This document shows, piece after piece, positions 47,332-57,545 of a stretch of 64,000 nt of DNA. The notes under the pieces are model-generated. The model had not been told where the DNA came from. It saw only the letters and a list, made by a program, of their open reading frames with translations, and did not search any database. The stretch spans positions 87,331,432 to 87,395,431 of the forward strand of contig CAXKWD010000009.1 of NCBI GenBank assembly GCA_964059195.1, read 5' to 3'. Position 1 is the stretch's first letter, and every line of letters begins with the position of its first letter. The position numbers were made by a program, and so were the translations under genes. This stretch comes from Ectobius pallidus (taxonomy: Eukaryota > Arthropoda > Insecta > Blattodea > Ectobiidae).

Positions 47332-47747
47332 ATACCAGCAAGTCGATATTTTCTTTTATTCCTAGGCCTTTCGACATTCTTCTGTCATCTTCAGAGCATC
47401 GTCTTATGGTGTTGAAGAAGTATTAAAAATTAAAATTGCTTTCTGTTAAATTCTTGTCAATGTGATATAAAATAAAAACGTTTTAAAGTGTTAATGAAAC
47501 ACTAGGGCTGATCCATGTTCCAGTTTCCTTCTTCTTCTTCTTGCGAGGTTGGAAGATGTATCAGTGGTAGCGTTTTGGTAAAACTTTTTAAACATTTTAG
47601 TATTTTATCACATTGACAAGAGTATAAGACAATGCAGTATTAATGTTTTTTTATTAATACATCTACACCATCCTAAGATGCCTTGAAGATGACAGAAGAA
47701 TGTCGAAAGGCCTAGGCATAAACTAAATATTGTTGAGTTGCTGGTAT
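47332..47747. mobile_element. 416-bp foldback element
   Basis: Ends are ATACCAGCAA and TTGCTGGTAT. Outer arms share CCTAGGCCTTTCGACATTCT and TTCTGTCATCTTCA. An inner pair also folds: CTTGTCAATGTGATA near 47454 and TATCACATTGACAAG near 47607. The whole element is thus an imperfect palindrome around a TTC-rich centre (47528-47542). No target duplication is clear. Confidence 0.85.
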
Positions 47748-48245
47748 CAAGTATCTTATTTTATTTATTTTATTCATCAAGCTCAACGGTAACTACAATA
47801 TGTATTTTAACACCATTATTGCGCCAGTTTACAGATTTTTTTTAGTGTTAAGGTCCCTTATGTCCCTTAATTCTTCGAAATTATTTTTAAAAATTGCAAA
47901 AAAATATTATCATCAACACAATTCCTTGCATATTTCTCCTAAAACAGTCCTGTATTAGTTGAATCTAATTAGCATTCTTATATCACATTTCTTTAAGTTG
48001 TAGAAACTAACCATGCCGTACGCACTGTAAACACACGATCACTGGAAGGAATGTAGGCAACAGAAACCGCACACACCAACCGCACGGGGCACAGGCCGCA
48101 AGCGAACTGAAAGCTATCTGGCTCGCCTGGCTACACACAGTCCACTCCCTCCCTCTCTATCCCGCACCAGCTATACTGTTGTGGAAGTCGCGCAGTTCAT
48201 CCCATGCTACTGGGATATTACCGAAGCTCCAATGTTTCATGTTTG
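47748..48245. other. No recognised gene; GC-rich patch
   Basis: A GC-rich patch at 48045-48190 stands out from the AT-rich surroundings, with CACACACCAACCGCACGGGG. No motif assigned. Confidence 0.35.
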
Positions 48246-48248
48246 ATA

Positions 48249-48250
48249 GT

Positions 48251-48319
<69 letters not shown>

Positions 48320-48420
48320 TTTTATTGTCATTAAGCAAATTGCAATAGACAAAGTCAAAATCTTAAAATAACTAATATACACAATCTATCATAACAATAA
48401 AATGAAAACATGATAAACCT
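48249..48420 (-). mobile_element. LINE 3' end, minus strand
   Basis: On the minus strand, TCTATTGCAATTTGCTTAAT is followed by GACAATAAAATTTTATTATT and a long (TTA)n tail (48316 to 48249), as at LINE 3' ends. The part beyond 48420 has no recognisable ORF2 sequence. Confidence 0.5.
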
Positions 48421-48744
48421 GTTAAGACAAGAATATAATAATATAGTTCGTCGGTACACATAGTATTGTTTTTTGTATAACGTACAAGCACTTAAAACAA
48501 CTTCCTGTATAGGAAATTTGTGGCTGGGGAAAAGAGGGGAGAAGAATATGGACCACGACAGGCTGGATTCGTCCCCTAACATTGAAGCATTTGGAGCTAT
48601 GAGTCTTTTGTTTTGACATAAAATATATCTTCCTTTACATCTAATGGAAATGTCTATATGAGCCGTTTCGTAATAAATAAAATAAAATAAAAATAAATAA
48701 TAACAAAAAAACTAGAAAATAACATTTTCTTAATGTGAAGTTTT

Positions 48745-49185
48745 AGTAAAAGTAAGATAAAGTCGTCGTCAGTCTTCGTGTCACACCCCTAAAAGGATCT
48801 ATAGTCACTAGTCACTATATTAACATTTATTTTAAGCTGAATGCAAGTAGAGGTGGCCTAATAGGTTACTTTTCTGAAATAAGCCAAAGTATTCTTACAG
48901 TAATTATTATTTTGGCATCATATTTATGCCAGCAATGCTGACCGTAGTGCTACGTCTACGTTCAATGTAGTTTAATTCACTAAAAAAAATATAGATTTTT
49001 GATAAGACTCTTCGTTTTTGGATCATGCTGCTATCAGACAGACATGCGGACACATAGACATATTTCTGAAAAAAATTCTAGTTTCAGGGAAATCTCAAAA
49101 CCTGTATTTTTGTTGAAAACTCGATATCTAATTTCAGAATCGAATACAATACTTCCTTTACGTATAGTAACTATGGTACGGGTAG
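48745..49185 (-). repeat. Family A, copy 5, interrupted
   Basis: On the minus strand, CGTACCATAGTTACTATACG and GGAAGTATTGTATTCGA (49180 to 49140) continue to CATGTCTGTCTGATAGCAGC near 49045. A family E repeat then interrupts (48982 to 48808), and the copy resumes with GAAGACTGACGACGACTTTA near 48780-48758. Confidence 0.65.
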
Positions 49186-49648
49186 AGAAAACAATAAGGC
49201 TCTCTCCCAGAATCATATCTGACTATAAGAACATGAAATGGGAATATTCACTTCGCACCTGCATTATATTTTCAGTCTGCGCACGTGTTAGAGAAGTGCG
49301 AGTTGGTGCTGTCCTTCAGGCGATGACAAAGTGCAGACCAGTTCGCACAATGTGGGGGCTTAAATGACCAACACCTTGCTCAACACTAATTACAGTAGCA
49401 ATGCTAATCGCCCTAACTTATTCCAGTCCTTCAAACAGCTGTCTACACGACAAACACAAGAGCATGCCACTTTCAAAACTAGTCATTATATCAACATTTA
49501 TTTTAAGCTGAATGCAAGTAGAGGTGGCCTATAGGTTACTTTTCTGAAATATGCAAAGTATTATTACAGTAATTATTTTGGCATCATATTTATTCCCGCA
49601 ATGCAGACCACAGTGCTACGTCTAAGGTCAATGTAGTTTAATTCACTA
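48808..49648 (+). repeat. Family E: two direct copies of about 170 bp
   Basis: 48808-48982 and 49479-49648 share TTATTTTAAGCTGAATGCAA, GTAGAGGTGGCCTA, TTTTGGCATCATATTTAT and CAATGTAGTTTAATTCACTA, about 90 percent identical by eye. The first copy sits inside family A copy 5, so family E moves or is copied on its own. Confidence 0.8.
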
Positions 49649-51490
49649 AGAATAGACAGATCCTGTAGTTGAAAAACTTTTGGCCAGGAAATAAGTTTTA
49701 TAGGTCTAAGCAGGCCCCCAGATATTAAATCCTCGGGCCAGGTATCAAATACAATAGCGAGACCCTTTCATGTTAAAAATTTAAAATACCTTATTTTTAT
49801 AACAAAAATAACATAAACGTGTTTTAACTTATCAAATTGCAATGTTGGTAAAACAGAGTCATATTGACTTGTCTTTGAATCTAAAATGTGGTACCTCCGC
49901 CTTGTCAATATCAAAGTTTTAAAATATTTAAGATAAAAACTATTTCAACCAAATGTTTATAAGCAACTAATATGAAGTGAGGCTTAAGTCTCCCCATACT
50001 ATAGTTGGAATTGTTTGGACAAAAACGAATTGTAACAGCTGAATTCCTTACACAGCCTATGAGTATATAGGAATAATTACTTCCACTAAACTTGAAATTT
50101 TTTCCTGGCGAACATTTTACTGTAATGAAGGTAAGACAACGGAAGTAGGCTATAGGAATATTATCTGTGAAATTGTAAGGAATGTAGGCCTATAATAAAT
50201 CAAGGATGTGGATAATGACGATGATGATAATGATGTTAATAATAATAATAATAATAATAATAAAATGGTTGTAGTAGCATAGTGATGGTGGTGGTGGCGG
50301 TAATTTGTTCATTTGCCCCCCTTGACAAAATTTCTGCGGACGCCCATTGTCCGTGATATAATTATCATACAACTAGAATACTCCCGCTGAAATCCATCAA
50401 CCTGTTCGTAAAGTCATCGTACAAAATAAAATGGCAGATGGCGTTCATCGTACATTTATGGGACTTTATCACCAGCAGATTTAATGATGACTCTAAAGAC
50501 GTCCCCATGGTGAACCAAGCTGAAACAACACAATACACTTATTCCATATCAGAATTATTTGAAGTGAGAAAGTAGTATTGTCCAAACTTTAGGGCAGAGA
50601 GAGATAGGTTTATGAATGTATCACATCAATTTTATAACAATGTGCGATTGTTAGGACTACTCTTATTAATGGTAGCCTATGTGTTATGCAAAAGTCATTT
50701 CCACGCACGTGTATGGCCATTAGCATCAGCAAACTACAAATTTCCGGAAAACCCATTGTCAATGCTTCCAATCACAATGCTCTAAAGAAAATTACACACG
50801 TAATCAACTAAAAACTTTAAAAAATGGCATTGAAACGAGGAATACATGATGACTGTATACTCATACAAGGGCAGCTTATCAGTAATGCACTTAGTCAGCC
50901 ATACATTTATTCAGGTAAACGCACATAGGTGAATATTGATAAGAAAGGTAGGTAGCTTGCTGTCGCTTGTATTTGTAATGTTAGTCATTTGAATCCCGCA
51001 TGCGATATTATGCAGTAATGATAAGATAAGTATGACGGGGGCAATAGGAAGTAATAATTGTTTACTATCTATTCTGTGCACTGCGAATGCTGCAAAAATT
51101 TAAATACAGTAGATTTGAATACACTCTTTAAGGTAAATATTTACTTGTAAATACAATTCGTGTTCATATATAAAATAATCTTCGGAAACTTTCATTATTT
51201 GAATTAAGATAAAGTGATTTAGCCGGGACAGTTCCGATTTTTAGAGTAAAGTCTCCTTGTCCCCATAGGGTTCTGCCGGGACACCTAAATGTTCCTGCTT
51301 TTGTTCCGGTCATTTTAGGTTTCAACATAATGCAATTTCTATTTTTCTAGCAATGTCAATCATGAATTCAGTTCAGTTGCTTCAAAACTCTTACCATACC
51401 GCGCCTGAGGCCTATTATGAAATGCGTTCACACGCCTACTTCATGAATCGTGATGCATAAATTCGAAAGCTTCAATAATACTTGCACTGA
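49649..51490. other. Mostly unrecognised; hAT-type end fragment near 50349
   Basis: (TAA)n at 50238-50264 is followed by GATGGTGGTGGTGGCGG. CTGCGGACGCCCATTG ends at 50349 and resembles a hAT terminus read on the minus strand, but no partner end was seen. Confidence 0.35.
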
Positions 51491-51492
51491 AG

Positions 51493-52240
51493 TTGATTTT
51501 ATTGGGTTGGATTTTCTTCAGAAATGTTAAGCATTGGGACATGGGCCTATATCCAACACTTCAATCAAACTTAGAATGGAAATCACACATTGATTATACT
51601 GCTAATAAAATAAGTAAAGGTTTATTTATGTTAAGAGTACTCTGTTCTAGCATAGATCAAAACTCTCTGTTGTTGGTCTACTATGCTCATATCCATAGCC
51701 ACTTAAGTTATGGCGTCTTGTTATGGGGATGTCATTCCTATGCCAAGAAAATCTTTATCTTACAAAAGAGGGCTGTTCGAATAATTTGTGGGGTTGCCCC
51801 TAGATACACTTGTAGATCACTTTTTGTCAAACTTGGTGTCCTCACTTTGCCATCATTATTTGTTCTGAGATGTCTTCTTTTTGTTAAAAATAACATTAAT
51901 AATTACACAAAATGTTCTGCAGTTCATGATCACTTAACACGCAATAGATCAAATGTATATATCAATAAATGCAAGTACTGTGTGACTCAAAATAGTTATG
52001 AAAGCTTATCTTTAAATCTCTACAATAGTTTGTCCAATAGTGTCAGAAATCTATCTTATTCAAGCTTTAAAAGCACTATTGTATCTACTTTGAAGGCCAA
52101 TCCTCTATATAGTATTCAAGATTTTTATATTTTAAGGCTGTGATGACTCATTGTGAATGATATTGCTTGAATTGACGATTGCCATACGTTGTATTAATGT
52201 CTGTGCAATAAAGTTATTATTATTATTATTATTATTATCA
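51493..52240 (+). mobile_element. LINE (Jockey/CR1-like) 3' fragment with open ORF2 end
   Basis: An unbroken 216-codon frame (51493-52143) encodes the C-terminal end of a non-LTR retrotransposon ORF2, downstream of the reverse transcriptase active site. Motifs in order: LGLYPTLQSNLEWKSHIDYT at about residue 17, KISKGLFMLR, HSHLSYGVLLWG at about 67, LQKRAVRIICGVAPR at about 89, LGVLTLPSLFVLRCLLFVKN at about 114, and a serine/asparagine-rich end. In live elements ORF2 makes cDNA at a nicked target. The fragment is 5' truncated, as most LINE copies are. The 3' UTR is short and ends AATAAAG followed by (TTA)n at 52214-52239. The unbroken frame suggests a younger insertion than the LINE relics at 20.8 and 61.5 kb. 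Confidence 0.88.
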
Positions 52241-52328
52241 CATCCAAACATTCAAAAATGTTTTTGGGTTTGTGGAGTTTGTATTACGTCTTTTCGGTTC
52301 CACAGAAGTGGAATATGTGTTTCTTTTA

Positions 52329-52370
<42 letters not shown>

Positions 52371-52620
52371 TATTTACATGTTACATACACTACATGTAGG
52401 CCTACAGGATGCATAGTCGAAAAGCATATATAGAAGTATTTACACTGGTTATCATAAAATTCAGTAAATCTATAAAATAAATTGTTCACTAACCATTCCT
52501 TGATCTTATCTTTAAAGCCATTCTCATATATAATATTCCATGCGGCTTTACATTTGTTGTTTGAATTGTTAATATATTTCATATTGTTTAAAAACTTTGC
52601 TTTCCGTAGAAGCATGGTCA
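52238..52620 (-). pseudogene. Internally deleted LINE derivative, minus strand
   Basis: A 125-codon minus frame reads NNMKYINNSNNKCKAAWNII, which resembles the segment between endonuclease and reverse transcriptase in Jockey/CR1-type ORF2. It then goes straight to KIKEWLVNNLFYRFTEFYDN, which resembles the extreme ORF2 C-terminus, followed by a 3' tail and (TTA)n (52370 to 52332). The reverse transcriptase in between is missing with the frame kept open. It abuts the plus-strand LINE tail to tail. The match of each half is from memory. Confidence 0.55.
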
Positions 52621-53310
52621 GAATGCATGGTCTGATGACAAAACTGAAATAAAAGTAAACACTTTGAAAGCAATACTTATGTTGACAGTTAATTTGAAAT
52701 ACAATTATTCAGAAATCTACGACTTTTCAAAGGGAAGCAAACTTCTCCTGAATCAAATTCATTAGATGCTATGGGAAATGTGTGGGAAATGGAAAGGTGT
52801 CGATCTGGATGTCTGCGATTATGTTTAGAAGCTATAAAGATATTTTAAATAACTGACACGGATTCACATACAAAATCAATTCAACATAGGCGCGATAAAC
52901 ATAAATTATAAAAATAAGGTGAAATTTTACATATCCTTACCTGATTGGCCATTGATTCATGAGCTAAATAGCCAGGAAGAATTTTATTCAAAACTTACTT
53001 ATGTTTAGTTTGGAAGATCAGTGACTCTAGGAAGAGGAAAATGTGTTACCATAGTGATTAAAATGAATGACTATGTCGTCACCTGCAGCTAGGATTATAA
53101 CAATGCTTCCCGCCGCATTGAACATCACGCTTCTTCCGAGATCAAACAATCAGCGTTTCTGCATCAGAAGACACTGATTATGATAACCTGAAAGGTCAGT
53201 CACGACAACATCGGTCTTCAGGGAAACTGGGTACAGTATTTAGAATTTCACTCTGTTCAATGTTGATTCTCGATTACAATGTGTACACATAAATTCTAAG
53301 TCAATAGAAA
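52621..53310. other. No recognised gene
   Basis: AT-rich; no signal recognised. Confidence 0.4.
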
Positions 53311-53311
53311 T

Positions 53312-53500
53312 ACTATCGTAGGCAATCCCACGAGAGATTACGAACTTAGCTCATGAAACTCGTAATCTCAAGTGGATTACTTAAGAATATCCCAGGAATA
53401 AAATGTAACGGATTATACGAATGATAATTATTTTCTTACTTGTGTTGTATAAAATCAAATCAATATTTAGTCAGCTGTGAGATTACGGCATACTAAGTGA
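53312..53500 (+). repeat. Family C, copy 2
   Basis: GCAATCCCACGAGAGATTAC, AACTCGTAATCTC, AACGGATTATACGAA, TTGTATAAAATCAAAT and GATTACGGCATACTA follow the order seen at 30725-30915. GAGATTACGAA and the later TCGTAATCTC form a hairpin. Confidence 0.6.
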
Positions 53501-53566
53501 AAGAACACTCAAATGAGCTAGCAGATACAAATCACCAGTGGGATGAGAAATGGTTAGGCTAATCTA

Positions 53567-53866
53567 ATCAGCTAGAATCTTTCTTACGCCTTATACCCTC
53601 AAATAGCAATAAAGAGGCCAGTAAGTGTGTATATATATATATATATATATGAATATAAATTTGTGGACCACCTTTACAATGAGAGAACAGAAATTATTTT
53701 TTGTTTTTTGTTTTTTATGTGGTATTTTATTTTATCAGTTGAAGACAGGTCTATATAAAATATGCTATTGGTCGTGATGCTAATGCTAATTAAAATTGAT
53801 AAATATTTTCATAAAAATTAAAATTGCTATTTGAGGGTATAAGGCGTAAAAAAGATTCTAGTTGAT
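53567..53866. mobile_element. 300-bp MITE with 43-bp TIRs
   Basis: The left arm ATCAGCTAGAATCTTTCTTA continues into CGCCTTATACCCTCAAATAG and is answered at 53823-53866 by the complement with a few mismatches. The interior has a (TA)n run at 53630-53650 and T-rich stretches. No target duplication identified. Confidence 0.88.
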
Positions 53867-54276
53867 CAATGTGAATTCCCTCAAAGAAAAAAGATGAAAT
53901 GTATCAATAATAATCTAATCAAGATAAACTAAACTCAACAGAATAAAAGCACACAAACTGGCTTGTACCGAATCAAATTGTGTTTTTAATCAATGCACAT
54001 TTAAATTGTTTCAATTTGCAAATAAGTTATGCTAAGTTATATAAAATAATGCGTTTTTAATGTTTACTAGCAGCAATACAGATATGTGACGTATTAATCA
54101 CTCAATATTAATACTTCCACCTATCCAGTAACGAGCTGACAATTTATCAGACAAAATCTCATCATTTAGATCTCTGCAAGGATGTTATAAGATAAACGAC
54201 CATAATTCGTCGAATTCCGAGGCCCTGACAAACGTTATTGGTCAATATCAAATCCGCATGGGGTATGAATGGAATG
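53867..54276. other. No recognised gene
   Basis: AT-rich spacer between two MITEs. Confidence 0.45.
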
Positions 54277-54284
54277 ATCATGTG

Positions 54285-54761
54285 TAGGAGGCGGATTTCT
54301 ATGACCTAAAAAATAGGATATATGCATGCATTTATGACCCAAAAAAAATTAAAATATGACCAATAAAATTTAAAATATGACTTTACCACTTACACATTGT
54401 GTATATATTTTTTAAGTTTCATTACAATACATTTTACTAAAATATAGTGTTAATTATTTAAAATATCTGTAAATTCTCAAAAAGTATTATAATGCAAAAT
54501 TTACAAAATATATGAAACTTCAAAATTTCTTTGAGATGCACACAAATATGCCAAAAATATGACCTAAATATGCATATTCATACTAAATATGTTACAATAT
54601 TTGAAAATTTCCTAAATATGCAATTACCTGCAGAAATCTTCGAAACGTTTCCTGCTAACGCCAACATTTTAAAAAATATATTGAATAGGGTATATGATAA
54701 TATATAATTTTTTGTCTATAATATTCTCAGTATGCAATTTTTATATGTTATAGTTTTAAAT

Positions 54762-54796
<35 letters not shown>

Positions 54797-55155
54797 TTTA
54801 AATTATCAGGTATGTGGATAGCTGTTGCGATATTTAATGTGTAAGTGTATGTATAGTGTGTCATTTTTGTATATATGTATGGCTGGTATTTATTTAATGT
54901 GTAATGTATATGTATTTAATGTGATATTTAATGTGTAGTGTCATTTTTTGTATATATGTATGGCTGGTATTTGTTGCACCACTGCCACCGGGTTGTTGAC
55001 CCACTTGCAGTGTAAGAAAATAAAAAATACAAAATATGCACAATAAAAGCCGTTCCATTTTCACCAGGATGCTTGGAATCGGGTATAAATTAGTCGGAAA
55101 CCTGAAACAATGCAAAGGTCAAAAAGTATGACATGTCATAGAAATCCGCCCCCCA
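54285..55155. mobile_element. 871-bp non-autonomous hAT-type element
   Basis: The 8-bp direct repeat ATCATGTG flanks it (54277-54284 and 55156-55163). Ends are TAGGAGGCGGATTTCTATGA and, on the other strand, TGGGGGGCGGATTTCTATGA. The interior is very AT-rich with many ATATGAC and AAATATG words, an (AT)n run at 54766-54793, and a tandem duplication holding TGTATGGCTGGTATTT (near 54876 and 54957). No transposase. Confidence 0.93.
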
Positions 55156-55531
55156 ATCATGTGTAATAAAAAGAAGGGAACAGATTTTATAGATAAATTC
55201 ACGAGGAACAAGTTGCGAGTGATATCTTGAGAGAATCTAGACCTCGATTTATATTTTGGCCCATTGTGCCAATTTAGCATACACTTACAGAATTAAGCTT
55301 GTAATGAATAATTAAAACCACAAACTTTAATAAAAAACATCGTTATTTGTGTAATTGTAAGCAAGGATGCGAGATGACAGTGAGCCAACCGATATATGAG
55401 CGACGATCACACAATTTATTATTAAAATTATGAAAATCAATTGGTTTATACAAACAATATTTAATTTATTTAGCTAAAACTGAATGTGAATGTTATTAAT
55501 TAGTTTCATTTTTCCAGTGGTATAGTTGATA

Positions 55532-56039
55532 TATGGTAGTTTTGTAGATTCCGCCTATATACCACTAAAATATAAACAATAAGCTGAAGTTAATGAGAAA
55601 ATGAAAAAATATATAATTGAATACTATGAAATACTATGGGTTTATTAAGTTATTATAAAGTAAGCAAAATTAATACATCAATTAAATCTAAAATATTAAA
55701 ATACCATTGAGCTCAATGAATATTAGTCAATTTAGAGAAAAAATTGTTTTTCTCTTAGTAAAACAATATTTAAAAAAATATATAAAGATAATCTAGTCAA
55801 TTGTTGGGTTAAAATATGGTTAGATTAAAATATAATCATATTAGAATTAAACATTCAAATAATTGTCATAAAATTTGCAAATGACTTGTTGATGTATTAA
55901 TTTTACTTACTTTATAATAACTTAATAAACCCATAGTATTTCATAGTATTCAATTATATATTTTTTCATTTTCTCATTAACTTCAGCTTATTGTTTATAT
56001 TTTAGTGGTATATAGGCGGAATCTACAAAACTACCATAT
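55532..56039. mobile_element. 508-bp foldback with near-perfect 150-bp arms
   Basis: Arms 55532-55680 and 55890-56039 are complementary over about 149 bp; only about one difference was seen by eye (CAAAATT against TAAAATT). Landmarks are TATGGTAGTTTTGTAGATTC at the outer end and TATTAAGTTATTATAAAGTA near the inner end. The 209-bp loop is AT-rich and non-coding. The word ATGTGAATGTTATT lies at 55484-55497 and again at 56038-56051, just beyond the right arm, and may be a long target duplication if the left boundary is at 55498. Confidence 0.9.
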
Positions 56040-56124
56040 GTGAATGTTATTGGCAAAATCTCCGAGATATCCTACATACGTACGAATTAATTTGGGTATA
56101 AGGTGGAAATTAAATTCTTATTAT

Positions 56125-56846
56125 TAGGGCAAGGCATTTAATGACCATAAAATAGCGAAAAAATGCAAAATAAAAAATTCGTTTATGACCTAAAAATAGT
56201 GGAAATTGACACAAAGTTTTTATAAAAAAAAAGACCAATAAATTTACTATTATTTCTCGTAATTAGTTTTTAAGTAGTAAATTGCTAAAAGCAATTTAAT
56301 GGAAATGGTTGACATAGCGTTATATATGAAGTTATAATAGAAAACATATTTACTTTGTTACTGAAGAAGTAAATTTATTCTACAGTACTTGGACACCCTT
56401 AAAGAAAAATAAGTTCTTTTTGAACTGGCAAGCCCATCAAATTGCCCCTAGCAAATATGTGCCATTTAAAAAGAAAGAAAAATATCTTTACTGCTACAAG
56501 ACGAACTGCTATGGTGTTTACAATAAATCTGAATTAAAATGAACTAAGAACACTTGGTGGATAATCTCAAATAAAAACGATAGTCTGTTGTCTGAAAGTA
56601 ACGATTTGTACATGGAAAAGCTCCTCCCTACCTCCATAGAAACATGACCTAAAATGCCGAAAATGACCTAAAAATTGCCATAAAATGACCGATCTCTTGA
56701 AAATGATGAGAAATGCAAAATAAAGCAGAAAATGCTAAACAAATTGCCCTTATTTAATCATTTATTTCATGAAACACATTTATATATTCGAGCTATCTTT
56801 TAACCTTCATATAAAAAGATGCAAAACCATCAAATGCCTGGCCCTA
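56125..56846. mobile_element. 722-bp non-autonomous hAT-type element
   Basis: The 8-bp direct repeat CTTATTAT flanks both sides (56117-56124 and 56847-56854). Ends are TAGGGCAAGGCATTTAATGA and, on the other strand, TAGGGCCAGGCATTTGATGG. TAGGGC with an 8-bp duplication is typical of hAT. The interior repeats ATGACCTAAAA and AAATGCAAAATAAA words in direct and inverted form. No transposase. Confidence 0.94.
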
Positions 56847-57254
56847 CTTATTATAAAACATCCCCTCATTGGTAAAAATGAAATTTATTAATTTATGTAA
56901 AGGTATTGTATAATTAATTTTTACTAGATCGAGAGTATAAGACTATATAGTAATTATTGCTGGAGTGCCTTTCATGCCTTATAATACACGCCGGTATGCG
57001 GGACTTCTCTACTTCAGCTAATTACACACCGGCACATTTTAAGGAATTTTATACCGGTATGCGATTTAAGTAGTGCACATCATATTGGAGCAACTCTAGT
57101 ATCCTGACCGTTTAATTATTCTTCCAAATTTTCATGTAGGCCTAGCTTATTTTCCTTTCTCATGTTCATGATGTCTTCCATTAGAAACTATGCTACATAT
57201 TTTCTGATGGAAGACGCCATGAAAAAGAGTAAGGAAATACTTAAATATCTTACT

Positions 57255-57545
57255 GCTCGCCTAGAGTGTCAGACAACTTCTGCACCAGTCGTGTACTGCG
57301 TCTTGTCTAGTCATTAACTGCAGGGGCTTATTGCCCGCCTAGTACGTTAGGCAACTTCTGTAGCAGATGTGTACTGCTTGTTGACTAGTCATCAACTGCA
57401 GGGGCTCCTCGCTCGCCTAGCACCTTAGACAATTTCTCCAACAGACGTGTATTGCGTGTTGACTAGTCAATAACTGCAGGGGCTTCTTGTCCTTTCGACA
57501 ATATTTTTGCAACGGGCTTGTAATGCATGTTTTCTGGTTAGTGGC
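57255..57545. repeat. 78-bp minisatellite, about 3.7 units
   Basis: Units start at 57255, 57333 and 57411, with a decayed fourth from about 57489. The unit contains GCTCGCCTAG, a TTAGACAACTTCT-type word, CAGACGTGTACTGCGTGTTG and GACTAGTCATTAACTGCAGG. Although 78 is a multiple of three, each unit holds stops in the readable frame, so it is not a protein repeat. Confidence 0.9.

Noticed and set aside
48808..49648. LTR retrotransposon with short LTRs
   Set aside because: No primer binding site, no gag or pol, and one repeat copy sits inside a family A repeat.
3456..52370. CRISPR array suspicion from regular short repeats
   Set aside because: The regular repeats are TAA-type microsatellites and minisatellites without unique spacers.
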